From Deinococcus carri (GTDB taxonomy: Bacteria > Deinococcota > Deinococci > Deinococcales > Deinococcaceae), in NCBI RefSeq assembly GCF_039545055.1, contig NZ_BAABRP010000024.1:1-45078 (forward strand): a DNA stretch of 45,078 nt, written 5' to 3'. A program made the position numbers and the translations under genes. Of the stretch, positions 25,115 through 32,240 are shown piece by piece. The notes below the pieces were generated by a model that did no database searches, was not told where the DNA came from, and saw only the letters and a list, made by a program, of their open reading frames with translations. Position 1 is the stretch's first letter. Every line of letters starts with the position of its first letter.

Positions 25115-26440
25115 TCACTGGCCTGCAGTGGGGTCGTCTCCCGGCTTGGGCCGATTGCCGGGGTCTTTGGCGTCTTCCGCTTCTTCACTGGCAAACCTCT
25201 CTTTCTCAAGCGCCGGGTCGTAGCCGAGTTCCCCGGTGAGTGTCTCGCGGCTGGCGAGGCGGTTTTTCGCCGCTAGAGCAACCTTTGCCACCAAGGCGGG
25301 CAGGTCCTCGTTTCGCAGACTGGGGAAGCTGAAGGGGAACTCGACCAGGGAGGCCGGGACGCGCTTGCGGCTGCCCTTCTTCGTGACGAAGGTGCCGTCC
25401 GGGTAGCGCCGCGCGAGTTCGGTGCGGAAGCTGCCCTGCAACCAGTTCCAGACCACGCGCTGCCGCCGCTCGAATCCCTTGCGGGTGGGTTCGCCCATGC
25501 TGTCTGCGGTTGTGCGCGTCACCCCCCCACCCTCCGCGAGGTAGTGCTCGGGCAGGCCCAGGGCGACAGCGAGGAGCTGCTTGATGAGCTTGGCGTCGGT
25601 GGCCGCGTCGGTGGCGTGCACGTCCGGCGTGCTGAACTCGAACTTCTCGCTGACCCCCTCGGCGTTCTGCGCGAGGGTCAGGACCGCGCCGCTTCTGGGC
25701 ACGTTGCGGAAGCGGGCGGCCTTCTGGTTCAGCTCCTTCTCGTCCTTGGCGAAGGCGTAGTAGATGGCGTTGATGCGGCTGGCCAGGTCGTGCACCTTCG
25801 TGCGGGCGTTGACGAAATTGACGTAGGCGAGCGCTGGGCCGAGGGCGCGCCCCACAACCGGCCAGCCGCGCACGTCGTTGAGGATGGCGTCGCTGGCCGT
25901 CCACACGAACTCGCCCCGTTGCAGGGTGCGCCTGCTGATGCCAATGCTCTCCACCACATCGGGGAGGCCCGGCACGGTGTTGAACTTGAGCTGTCCGTCA
26001 ATCACACCGTAATGCCCGATGCGCGCAGCCTGATCAAGCCGTTTGAAGCGCTTCGGGTCCGGCCAGATGGTGAGGTTCTCGCCCAGCAACAGGTGCTCGG
26101 TGAACCACCGCTCAATCAGGGCGTCGAAGCTGTTGGCCGCCCAGAACTCCTCCATGACGGCCTGCACCGCCTTATCGGGGTGGGCACCGTAGGAGATGGA
26201 CGCGCCGAGCACGAAGCCCTTGATGACCTCCACCGCGCCGTAGAGCAGCGGATTGAGGTACCACATCACCACGGCGGCGCGCTGGGTGTCTGCACGGGAG
26301 AGGGTGCCCAGCAACCGCGCTTGCTGAGGCAGCGTGATTTGCCCGCCGATGCCGCCGGTGAGTTGCCAGCCGCCCTGCATATTGTCCTGCAGGTCGCTGG
26401 CCGCACTGAGCGCAGGTTGCCCGTACTGGTCAAGTATCAG
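25115..26440 (-). CDS. Portal protein, CTG start
   Basis: Portal ring subunit (about 441 aa). It has long helices with WFTEHLLLGENLTIW, the wing domain, and a C-terminal stem with a TTADSMGEP motif typical of portals; the tail is acidic and Pro-rich. The first ATG (26380) gives a truncated N-terminus. The frame is open 20 codons further and begins ILDQYGQPALSAASDL, an N-terminus common in Mu gp29-like portals. The likely start is CTG 26440: it overlaps the TGA of the terminase gene and has AAGGAGGTGA in front, nine bases from GGAGG to CTG. It precedes the protease gene by about 90 bases. Confidence 0.85.
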   Translation of the reverse strand: MILDQYGQPALSAASDLQDNMQGGWQLTGGIGGQITLPQQARLLGTLSRADTQRAAVVMWYLNPLLYGAVEVIKGFVLGASISYGAHPDKAVQAVMEEFWAANSFDALIERWFTEHLLLGENLTIWPDPKRFKRLDQAARIGHYGVIDGQLKFNTVPGLPDVVESIGISRRTLQRGEFVWTASDAILNDVRGWPVVGRALGPALAYVNFVNARTKVHDLASRINAIYYAFAKDEKELNQKAARFRNVPRSGAVLTLAQNAEGVSEKFEFSTPDVHATDAATDAKLIKQLLAVALGLPEHYLAEGGGVTRTTADSMGEPTRKGFERRQRVVWNWLQGSFRTELARRYPDGTFVTKKGSRKRVPASLVEFPFSFPSLRNEDLPALVAKVALAAKNRLASRETLTGELGYDPALEKERFASEEAEDAKDPGNRPKPGDDPTAGQ

Positions 26441-28854
26441 AACTCTTCACCTCCTTCCCAGTTGGTGTCCTGTTCGTAGCCCGCGATGCCGGAGGGGGGA
26501 AGGTCGGGAGTCCCGAACCCGTCCGCGTACCGCACGGCGTAGCGGGTCGTGTCCATCCCGTCATCAGCTTCCTTCACGGGCTTTTCTTTGAGCGTCTCAC
26601 CGTTGGCACCCTTCGCCCAGATGTAGCCATCCACCTCGTCCACGGTCCGGACTGGACCAATCGCCAAGCCCGTTTCCTCGTCCAGCAGCGCGGGGTCCAC
26701 CTCGACCAGGGCATCCTCGAAAAAGAAGATGCGGGCGACCACCCCAGGCTCGTCCGGCTTCGCGGGGTCGTACTCACGCCCTAACCGGTTCTGCACAGCC
26801 TGAATCCCGACAGCAACGGCCTTGTCTGCTGCAATGGTCTGGATGCCCAGTTCCTGCTCCAAGGTCGCGCGGCCCTCGGCGTCATGGTCGGTCACGTAGG
26901 CCTCGATCTGCTCATCCCCAGTCAGCACCCTGATCTGCCGTGCGTGGTCTTTCACCGTCCGCTGGGTGCGGTAAATCTCCCGATAGAGGTACATCACCCC
27001 ATCCGGCGAGATCGCCCACCAGTGGCAGACGAACGGGTGGTTGTACCCAAAGTCGATGACAATGATCCGCCGCCAGTCATCTGGGAGCACGAACCGCGGA
27101 ACAATGTGGATGTTCGGACGCCAGTTGCTGTAGACCATGCCTTCCGCCGCGGCCCAGAGGCCGTTCAAGAGGCGGTCCCGACGCGGACCCGTGAGCTTGT
27201 TCAGGCGGGCGATATACGTCCGGCCGAACGGCGTCCACGCATTGGCCCTTGCGTCCCAGAGCCGAGGGTTGTCCTTGTGGTTGCACCCGATTCGGGTGGT
27301 GACCCCAGCGTCCATGCGCTTCTTCAGCCAGTGCGAGGGCGGCCCTGGGTTGCAGTCCCCCAGCAACTGCTGGTAGGGAATCACTCCATTGCGAAGGCGG
27401 GTAGAGAGGAACTCCCAATCGCGCACGCTCAGCTCGGTCGCCTCCATGACATAGATGACGTCGAACTCGGCGGACATGAGCTTTACAGGGTCGTCCACCC
27501 CGGCAACGATGATCTCGCTGCCATTCGGGTAGACGTAGGACTGCCGGACATTGCGCTGCTGGTTCCTCGTATCGCACGCGGGTTTGACATGCTGCTCGAA
27601 GGTCACCAAGCCCGTCTCGGTGAGGCTGCGCCGCTTCTTGCGGACGATGGCGAGGCGGCAGCCGGGATACTTCAGCGCCAACATGTTGAGCTTTTCGAGG
27701 TTGGCCCGGCTTTTGCCGGTGTTGTGATGCCAGATGCCCTCAGCCAAATAGTGCTCGGCGTAAGGGACATGCAAATCGTAGTAAACATCGGTGCGAACGT
27801 ACTCTATGCTTGCAAGGGTGTCCCATTGGCCCGTATAATGCAATTTAGAGGAGGCATACGATGGGAACAAAGCACGTAACGCAGGATCAGCAGGCGCAAA
27901 TCCTTGACCTTCATCAGCGACCAACCGCCCCGCGAGCAATTGCCGAGCAGGTAGGGGTGTCGCTTCAGCAGGTTCGATACGTGCTGAAAAAGGCAGGGGT
28001 TCCGCTCCATAACTCGACAAACGGCGCGTGCTACCGGAATGCCGAACGGGTGCGAGAACTGGCGGCCCAGGGTGAATCTCTGTCAGAGATTGCGCGGCGC
28101 ATCGGCACGAAGCATCAGCTTGTTGCCAAGTTCCTGAAAGAGCACAACATCCCTCATACCCCATTTCGCCAAGTTGGGGCGAATAACCCTTCATGGCGCG
28201 GCGGGCGCATGACGGACAAAAACGGTTATGTCCTGCTGCATATGCCGGAGCACCCGCAGGCAAACCGACACGGCTATGTACGGGAACATCGTTATGTGAT
28301 GGAGCAGACGTTAGGTCGCGCTCTGAAACGGACTGAGGTTGTCCACCACAGGAACGGGCAACGGGACGATAACCGGCCTGAGAACCTTGAGCTTTTCGCC
28401 TCCAACTCACAGCACTTGGCAGAGACACTGAAGGGCCAGACGCCGAACTGGTCGGCAGCGGGCAGGGGCCGTCAACGCGCAGCTTTTGACCGGGGCTTAG
28501 GTGCATTGAATACCGCCAGCCAGAAGGCGAGAACAGAAGGTGATCCGCAGTAACGACACACTCTCTCCCCGATTCAAAGCGAAGCCTGTAGAGCTTCGCT
28601 TTCCCTTTGATGAATGGGACAGTGGCTTGGATGGGGCCAAGAGTGGTCTGAACCACGGGCGCAATTTGAAGGCGGTACAGCTCAGCAATAGGCGTGTGCT
28701 CCCCAGTCAGGGGGTTATACAGGCGAGTTTCGCCCGCGACACACCCGGCGGGGCCGTCCATCATGATTTCGTCGGCCCGGCAGCGGATAACCTCCAGAGC
28801 ACTGCCCCTGGGGGCATAGACCAGCGCACCCGGCGGGAGCTGGGCGGCCGTCAC
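26437..28854 (-). CDS. terL: Large terminase, split by an intein
   Basis: DNA-packaging motor, 805 aa before splicing and about 464 after. Residues 1-37 end in GPAG and residues 379-382 are TGKS, so joining gives the P-loop GPAGTGKS. Walker B is VIYVMEATEL (about 466-475). The C-terminal nuclease has VIDFGYN (Asp601) and VTDHDAEG (Asp656, Asp658). Residues 38-378 are an intein with Cys38 first, a block B TADH (102-105) and an HHN end (376-378); the +1 residue is Thr379. GTG 28854 overlaps the small-terminase stop. Without splicing the P-loop is destroyed, so packaging depends on the intein working. Confidence 0.93.
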   Translation of the reverse strand: MTAAQLPPGALVYAPRGSALEVIRCRADEIMMDGPAGCVAGETRLYNPLTGEHTPIAELYRLQIAPVVQTTLGPIQATVPFIKGKAKLYRLRFESGRECVVTADHLLFSPSGWRYSMHLSPGQKLRVDGPCPLPTSSASGPSVSLPSAVSWRRKAQGSQAGYRPVARSCGGQPQSVSERDLTSAPSHNDVPVHSRVGLPAGAPAYAAGHNRFCPSCARRAMKGYSPQLGEMGYEGCCALSGTWQQADASCRCAAQSLTEIHPGPPVLAPVRHSGSTRRLSSYGAEPLPFSARIEPAEATPLPARQLLAGRLVADEGQGFAPADPALRALFPSYASSKLHYTGQWDTLASIEYVRTDVYYDLHVPYAEHYLAEGIWHHNTGKSRANLEKLNMLALKYPGCRLAIVRKKRRSLTETGLVTFEQHVKPACDTRNQQRNVRQSYVYPNGSEIIVAGVDDPVKLMSAEFDVIYVMEATELSVRDWEFLSTRLRNGVIPYQQLLGDCNPGPPSHWLKKRMDAGVTTRIGCNHKDNPRLWDARANAWTPFGRTYIARLNKLTGPRRDRLLNGLWAAAEGMVYSNWRPNIHIVPRFVLPDDWRRIIVIDFGYNHPFVCHWWAISPDGVMYLYREIYRTQRTVKDHARQIRVLTGDEQIEAYVTDHDAEGRATLEQELGIQTIAADKAVAVGIQAVQNRLGREYDPAKPDEPGVVARIFFFEDALVEVDPALLDEETGLAIGPVRTVDEVDGYIWAKGANGETLKEKPVKEADDGMDTTRYAVRYADGFGTPDLPPSGIAGYEQDTNWEGGEEF
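27810..27839 (+). promoter_or_regulatory. Promoter of the antisense HNH gene
   Basis: TTGCAA (27810-27815), an 18-base spacer, then a consensus TATAAT (27834-27839). It lies inside the intein's C-terminal coding part on the opposite strand. Transcription would start near 27846, just before GAGGAGG and ATG 27861. Confidence 0.75.
27861..28553 (+). CDS. HNH homing endonuclease, antisense inside the intein
   Basis: Protein of 230 aa. Two helix-turn-helix-like repeats (residues about 8-46 and 57-97, e.g. RAIAEQVGVSLQQVRYVL) probably read DNA. The catalytic part (about 105-190) is an HNH domain of the phage free-standing type: PSWRGGR, EHRYVMEQTLGR, EVVHHRNG, DDNRPENLEL. Shine-Dalgarno GAGGAGG lies seven bases before the ATG. 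Promoter, gene and terminator form a complete cassette on the strand opposite the terminase. Its GC is lower than its neighbours (32 of 60 bases at 27961-28020), which suggests transfer. It would cut intein-free terminase genes and spread the element. Its last three codons and stop overlap intein block B. Confidence 0.9.
   Translation: MGTKHVTQDQQAQILDLHQRPTAPRAIAEQVGVSLQQVRYVLKKAGVPLHNSTNGACYRNAERVRELAAQGESLSEIARRIGTKHQLVAKFLKEHNIPHTPFRQVGANNPSWRGGRMTDKNGYVLLHMPEHPQANRHGYVREHRYVMEQTLGRALKRTEVVHHRNGQRDDNRPENLELFASNSQHLAETLKGQTPNWSAAGRGRQRAAFDRGLGALNTASQKARTEGDPQ
28574..28600 (+). terminator. Terminator of the HNH gene
   Basis: Perfect 10-bp stem AAAGCGAAGC/GCTTCGCTTT with a seven-base loop, then CCCTTTG. 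It lies 20 bases after the HNH stop codon. The same bases encode the intein strand KAKLYRLRF on the other strand. Confidence 0.75.
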
Positions 28855-29576
28855 AGGTCGTCCTCCGAAACGCCCACGATGAACTTGATCGGGCTACCGT
28901 CCGGGTTCTGATGCACCTGGCGCTGCCCAAACATGTCGTGCAGTTGCCCCAGCAGTTGCAGCGCCTTCGTGGGGTCCTTGACCCGGTACTCAAGACTGCC
29001 GTCACGGTTCTTCTTCAGAACTGCCATGCCGCTGATGGCACCCGCCGCCTTCGCCGCGGCCCAGTCGATCACCACGTCCTGGGCGATGGTAGCCACCTTG
29101 ATCATGACCTCGCCGTCCAATGTCTCGCTGACTTCGCTCGCCCCGAACTCGTTCATGAGGTCGTACTTATCGAGGTCCTCCACATCGACCCGCTTGCGCT
29201 TGGCGTACTCGCGCACCGGCTCGTGCTGGCGGGCAGGCACCCAGAAGGTCCGTTCGGTGGGCGCGACGGTCACGAACTCGTCCATGTCTACCGTGCTGCG
29301 GGCTTCGATGGTCAGGCGGGCGGCAACCTCTCCCGCGCCCATCACGTCCGGACTCTCGGCCATCACGGCGGCGATATACGCGGCCACATCGGGCAGCCGC
29401 ACGATGCGCCAGCCCTGCCGGTGGTCCTTGTATCCGGACCGGCGAGCGGCAGCGCTGGCATTCAGGCGGCACTCGTTGAGGTAGAGGTCCGCGAACTTCC
29501 TGTGCCGGGGATTGAGGGCCGCGCCCAGTTCCTCAGCGGTGGGTTGTTCGGTGTTCGGTGTTCGGTGTTCGGTCAT
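28851..29576 (-). CDS. terS: Small terminase subunit, 241 aa
   Basis: Recognises packaging-site DNA and passes it to the large subunit. Residues about 20-70 hold the typical helix-turn-helix of this family (LNPRHRKFADLYLNECRLNASAAARRSGY). Then follow a helical oligomerisation region and a C-terminal tail with KALQLLGQLHDMFG, a motif common in small terminases. AAGGAGGTGA lies about 12 bases before ATG 29576, rather far. The codons right after the ATG are a fourfold heptanucleotide repeat. The stop overlaps the large terminase start (GTGA). Confidence 0.88.
   Translation of the reverse strand: MTEHRTPNTEQPTAEELGAALNPRHRKFADLYLNECRLNASAAARRSGYKDHRQGWRIVRLPDVAAYIAAVMAESPDVMGAGEVAARLTIEARSTVDMDEFVTVAPTERTFWVPARQHEPVREYAKRKRVDVEDLDKYDLMNEFGASEVSETLDGEVMIKVATIAQDVVIDWAAAKAAGAISGMAVLKKNRDGSLEYRVKDPTKALQLLGQLHDMFGQRQVHQNPDGSPIKFIVGVSEDDL
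29546..29573 (-). repeat. Four tandem copies of a heptanucleotide at the terS start
   Basis: GTTCGGT repeated four times without error, immediately after the start codon (on the coding strand ATG then ACCGAAC times four). Seven is not a multiple of three, so a gain or loss of one unit would shift the frame of the gene. Confidence 0.95.
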
Positions 29577-29601
29577 GGGCGCAGTTCACCTCCTTCGGCA
29601 G

Positions 29602-29865
29602 TCAGGTGTCGGGAAAACGACGGGTGCGAATCACGGGCGGGGGCTGGTAGCGCGGCTCTTGCGGCGGGAACTTCAGGACCGGCATCAGCCCCAACTCCCG
29701 TAGATAGAACGGTTCGCACACCGCCTGCCAGCGCAACTCGATAGGCGTGGTCTGCATCCGGCCCCGTCTCTCCAGACTGGCGAGGTAGTCCCGCCGCACA
29801 TCCGGGAGCGCGTAGCCTTGCTGCTGCTGGCGGCGGCGGTGGCGCTTAGACTGCCGCTTGCTCAT
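29602..29865 (-). CDS. Small basic protein upstream of terS, 87 aa
   Basis: Very basic N-terminus (KRQSKRHRRRQQQQ) followed by a more ordinary part (LPDVRRDYLASLERRG, IELRWQAVCEPFYLREL). It could bind nucleic acid. ATG 29865 overlaps the upstream stop (ATGA). The stop is 26 bases before the small terminase start and its Shine-Dalgarno site. Not recognised as a family; a packaging accessory role is suggested by position only. Confidence 0.6.
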   Translation of the reverse strand: MSKRQSKRHRRRQQQQGYALPDVRRDYLASLERRGRMQTTPIELRWQAVCEPFYLRELGLMPVLKFPPQEPRYQPPPVIRTRRFPDT

Positions 29866-30074
29866 GGCGGGTCCAGGAACCGGGGTACCGTCCGGCCCTG
29901 GTGCCCCTCGATGCGCTCCACATCCGCCATGCAGTCGCGCAGGGTGGTTCCGCACGGCTCGACCAGCCAGCGGATGACCACCGTGCCGTCACTGAACTCG
30001 GCACCCTCAGCCACCACACCGCAGCCCGAGCAGCCGCTCACATCCTCTGACCTAACCAGTTGGAATCGGCGCAT
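29862..30074 (-). CDS. Small conserved phage protein, 70 aa
   Basis: Short beta-rich protein: RFQLVRSEDVSG, GCGVVAEGAEFSDGTVVIRW, and a terminal basic strand. The stretch VVAEGAEFSDGTVVIRW is a pattern I know from many small phage proteins of unknown function in high-GC hosts. Two cysteines (CSGC) replace the more usual residues. GGAGG lies five to six bases before ATG 30074. It is the first gene of the packaging/late run and follows a hairpin terminator, so it may mark the start of a transcription unit. Confidence 0.7.
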   Translation of the reverse strand: MRRFQLVRSEDVSGCSGCGVVAEGAEFSDGTVVIRWLVEPCGTTLRDCMADVERIEGHQGRTVPRFLDPP

Positions 30075-30090
30075 GGAGACCTCCGGGGCA

Positions 30091-30114
30091 AACGAAAACC
30101 GCCCCAGGGGGCGG
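30091..30114 (-). terminator. Terminator before the packaging genes
   Basis: CCGCC/GGCGG stem followed on the minus strand by TTTTCGTTT. It separates the gene ending at 30133 from the packaging operon starting at 30074. Confidence 0.75.
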
Positions 30115-30132
30115 CTTGGCAGGGTCTAGCAA

Positions 30133-30783
30133 CTACTCTTGCGAGTCTACAGAAATTGTAGAGGAATCTTCCGCAAATACAAGATGTTGTAGGCACTCCC
30201 CCGCACGGGGGTCTCCGAGGACTGCGGCCAGCCTCAGCACAGCCCGCGCGTAGGCCCTGGCACGCTCGCCAGCCCAGCCGCGCCCGCTGGCGTGCATCAG
30301 CGTGGCGAGACCCGCGCCACGGCGAACTTCGGACAGCAGGGGGTCCGCGTTGCAGAGTGCCGTCACGTTCGACTCGCTCACCCAGCCCAAGGGCGTGTGC
30401 AGGCGGCTATAGGTGATGAAGCCGCCGGGTGGCCCCCCATAGCTGCCAATGCCCACGACCTGCATCCGGCCACTGGAGCGGCGCGGCCCAGCGCCGCTCA
30501 GGTACTCGCCTCGTTCGTTGACCGTCCCCCACTCACGCAGGGCCTGGTACCACGCCTCGGCATGGACCCGTGCCTCCCGCTGCTGCTGCCTGCCACTGGT
30601 CAGTGCCTGCACCGTCTCGCGCGGCGAGAGCTTGAGCCGCTGCTTGCCCAGAACGGGCCGTGAGGGGACTTCGGGAGGCTGCACAGGACTAGGAGGCGTG
30701 CCGAGAGTTGCTGGGGCCTCTACGGGCTTGCCAGGGGCGAGAAGGCTGGTCATCAGGTCATCCATGCTGGGCTGCTTGGGCAT
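30133..30783 (-). CDS. Hypothetical protein, 216 aa
   Basis: N-terminal third is Pro-rich and probably disordered (TLGTPPSPVQPPEVPSRP). The C-terminal part is compact and Arg/Ala-rich (GERARAYARAVLRLAAVLGD). No recognised motif. ATG 30783 has GAGG five bases upstream. The last gene before the terminator at 30091-30114, at the border between replication and packaging genes; late-gene regulators often sit there, but no DNA-binding motif is evident. Function unknown. Confidence 0.6.
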   Translation of the reverse strand: MPKQPSMDDLMTSLLAPGKPVEAPATLGTPPSPVQPPEVPSRPVLGKQRLKLSPRETVQALTSGRQQQREARVHAEAWYQALREWGTVNERGEYLSGAGPRRSSGRMQVVGIGSYGGPPGGFITYSRLHTPLGWVSESNVTALCNADPLLSEVRRGAGLATLMHASGRGWAGERARAYARAVLRLAAVLGDPRAGECLQHLVFAEDSSTISVDSQE

Positions 30784-30865
30784 CGGCACCTCGGGGGGAA
30801 GCGAGAAGACAGAGGGCGGCTCCCTACGGCTCTCGGGAGTCTGGGCGAAATGCGGGCGTGGAGGC

Positions 30866-31282
30866 TCACTCCGGCAACCCCCAGATCGTTTGCAGTTCGC
30901 GCTCGACCTTCAGGAACAGGTCGAGACGTTGCCAGTACCAGGGCCGCGCATAGGGCATCACCAGCACCCACCAGTCGCGGGCACCGTTCCAGCGGTGGAT
31001 CACGATGGGCATCCGCCTCCCCCCACAGTCCCGCCGGGCTTGCTCCATCCAGTTTTTCAGGGTCGCCGGGCTGAACATCTGGCAGGTGGCGGTACGCTTC
31101 GCCTCGATGTGCCAGCCCTTCAGGCTTTCGCACACCACATCCGGGCTTTCCGCCCCGCCCCGAAACTGCTGGCCACGCCGGGCGGGGTAGCCGAGATCGG
31201 TGAGGACCTTCGCCAACTCGCGCTCACCATTGGCCCCCTTCGCGCGGGAGTTCACGGGCTTCTTGCGGGTGGGGGCGGTCAC
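30866..31282 (-). CDS. PD-(D/E)xK nuclease, Holliday-junction resolvase-like
   Basis: Protein of 138 aa. NSRAKGANGERELAKVL (Glu20), SPDVV (Asp48) and HIEAKR (Glu60, Lys62) form the PD-(D/E)xK core in the order seen in archaeal-type Hjc and phage resolvases. It probably cuts branched DNA during replication or before packaging. GTG 31282 overlaps the upstream stop (GTGA). The C-terminal half has conserved-looking aromatics (WWVLVMPYARPWYWQRLD). It belongs to the replication operon. The nuclease fold is confident; resolvase as opposed to another nuclease role is inference. Confidence 0.8.
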   Translation of the reverse strand: MTAPTRKKPVNSRAKGANGERELAKVLTDLGYPARRGQQFRGGAESPDVVCESLKGWHIEAKRTATCQMFSPATLKNWMEQARRDCGGRRMPIVIHRWNGARDWWVLVMPYARPWYWQRLDLFLKVERELQTIWGLPE

Positions 31283-31662
31283 TGGGCACCCTCCCCGCCC
31301 TGCGCCTGCCCGGCCTGGGCGAGCGCGGCCAACTTGCGGAGTCGCGCAGGCTTCAGCCTAAACACCGCCTCTAACGCCTTCGCCGCACGGTCCCCGGCCT
31401 CAAACGGCGACCCCTCGCGCTCGGATTCAAGCTGCTTTTCAATCATGTCGGCCAGTAGGTTCAGGGGTCGCGCGACCAATTTCAGCGCCTCCCGCAGCCC
31501 TGCCTCCCGCTCAGCAGCGCGGGCCAGGGCGTCGGCCACCTCCTCCAGCAGCTCCAGTTCCTCCAGCGTGGCCCCGCGGGCGGTGCGGGTGCGGCGGTAG
31601 GTGGCGAGGCGGTCCAGAAGCGTCGGTTTTGGCTGGTTTTCGGCTTTTTTCGGCGTGGTCAG
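31279..31662 (-). CDS. Helical protein, non-canonical start
   Basis: About 127 aa, highly helical and charged (TLEELELLEEVADALARAAEREAG). The first ordinary start is GTG 31539, but the frame is open and protein-like for 41 more codons (PKKAENQPKPTLLDRLATYR). It begins at CTG 31662, which overlaps the TGA of the upstream gene, or at ACG 31656, seven bases after GGAGG. Either would be unusual. No known family; the helical pattern suggests an oligomer or a partner of its neighbours. Confidence 0.6.
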   Translation of the reverse strand: MTTPKKAENQPKPTLLDRLATYRRTRTARGATLEELELLEEVADALARAAEREAGLREALKLVARPLNLLADMIEKQLESEREGSPFEAGDRAAKALEAVFRLKPARLRKLAALAQAGQAQGGEGAQ

Positions 31663-32240
31663 TCCTCCCCCGCTTCCACCGTCTTCCGGTACGCCGCGAC
31701 AATCCCAGCGAGCGTTTCATCTGAAACCGTCAGGAACGCGCGGAAGACCAGCTCGTCGCGCTCGGCGGGCGGCAGGTGTTCCAGGCCCAGCGTGCCCAGG
31801 CGCTGCTGCACCTGCTGGCGAAGCTGCGCGGCCTCGGTGGTCATGCGGCGGCCCACGCTGCCCGTGTCGAGCTGCTGGGCCAGGTCGCGGATGGTGTGGG
31901 CATCAAGGGCGGTGTTGACCTCGCTCACGCTGGCCCCGTTGTCCAGGGCGCGGGCAGCGTCCACCAAGTCGCCCTGGTCGGCGGTGGCCGTGCTGCCCAG
32001 GTGGAGGGCGTACCCAGCGCGCCAGGCACGCCAGGCGGTCGTGCGCGAAAGACCCGCGTGCCGGGCAAGGGTGCTGCTGAAGTCGCCCTGCTGCCCGGCG
32101 ACAGTCCAGCGCAGGTAGAGCGCGTAGGCGGCGAGGGCGCGGGCGTTCAGGTCACGCTGGGCGGCCCGGTAGGACTCGCCCCAGGCGGCCATGTCCTGTT
32201 CCAGGGTGGGAGCGCGGGCTTCGAGCTGCTGGCCGGTCAT
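31659..32240 (-). CDS. Putative DNA-binding replication accessory protein, 193 aa
   Basis: Helical protein with a helix-turn-helix-like piece (STLARHAGLSRTTAWRAWRAGYAL, about residues 56-79). It sits in the replication operon behind the helicase gene. ATG 32240 overlaps the stop of the preceding small gene (ATGA). No enzymatic motif. It may recognise phage DNA (origin or regulatory site) or serve as a phage regulator. Function unknown beyond the likely DNA-binding segment. Confidence 0.6.
   Translation of the reverse strand: MTGQQLEARAPTLEQDMAAWGESYRAAQRDLNARALAAYALYLRWTVAGQQGDFSSTLARHAGLSRTTAWRAWRAGYALHLGSTATADQGDLVDAARALDNGASVSEVNTALDAHTIRDLAQQLDTGSVGRRMTTEAAQLRQQVQQRLGTLGLEHLPPAERDELVFRAFLTVSDETLAGIVAAYRKTVEAGED

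Larger units (their letters stand above)
27721..28743 (-). mobile_element. Intein in the terminase P-loop, endonuclease on the other strand
   Basis: 341-residue intein. The N-terminal splicing part is about residues 38-122 (block A CVAGETRLYNP, block B CVVTADHLLF). The C-terminal part is about 335-378 (block F YYDLHVPYAEHYLAEG, block G HHN). Together they make a mini-intein of about 130 residues. The ~210 residues between them have no endonuclease motifs and low-complexity Ser/Pro/Ala/Arg composition; they are the antisense reading of the HNH gene at 27861-28553. Splice junctions are G37/C38 and N378/T379. The catalytic residues are all present, so it should splice. Confidence 0.9.

Noticed and set aside
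26437..28854. Terminase broken by insertion of a foreign gene (pseudogene)
   Set aside because: The reading frame is continuous through the insert and both ends carry intein splicing residues, so an intein explains it better.
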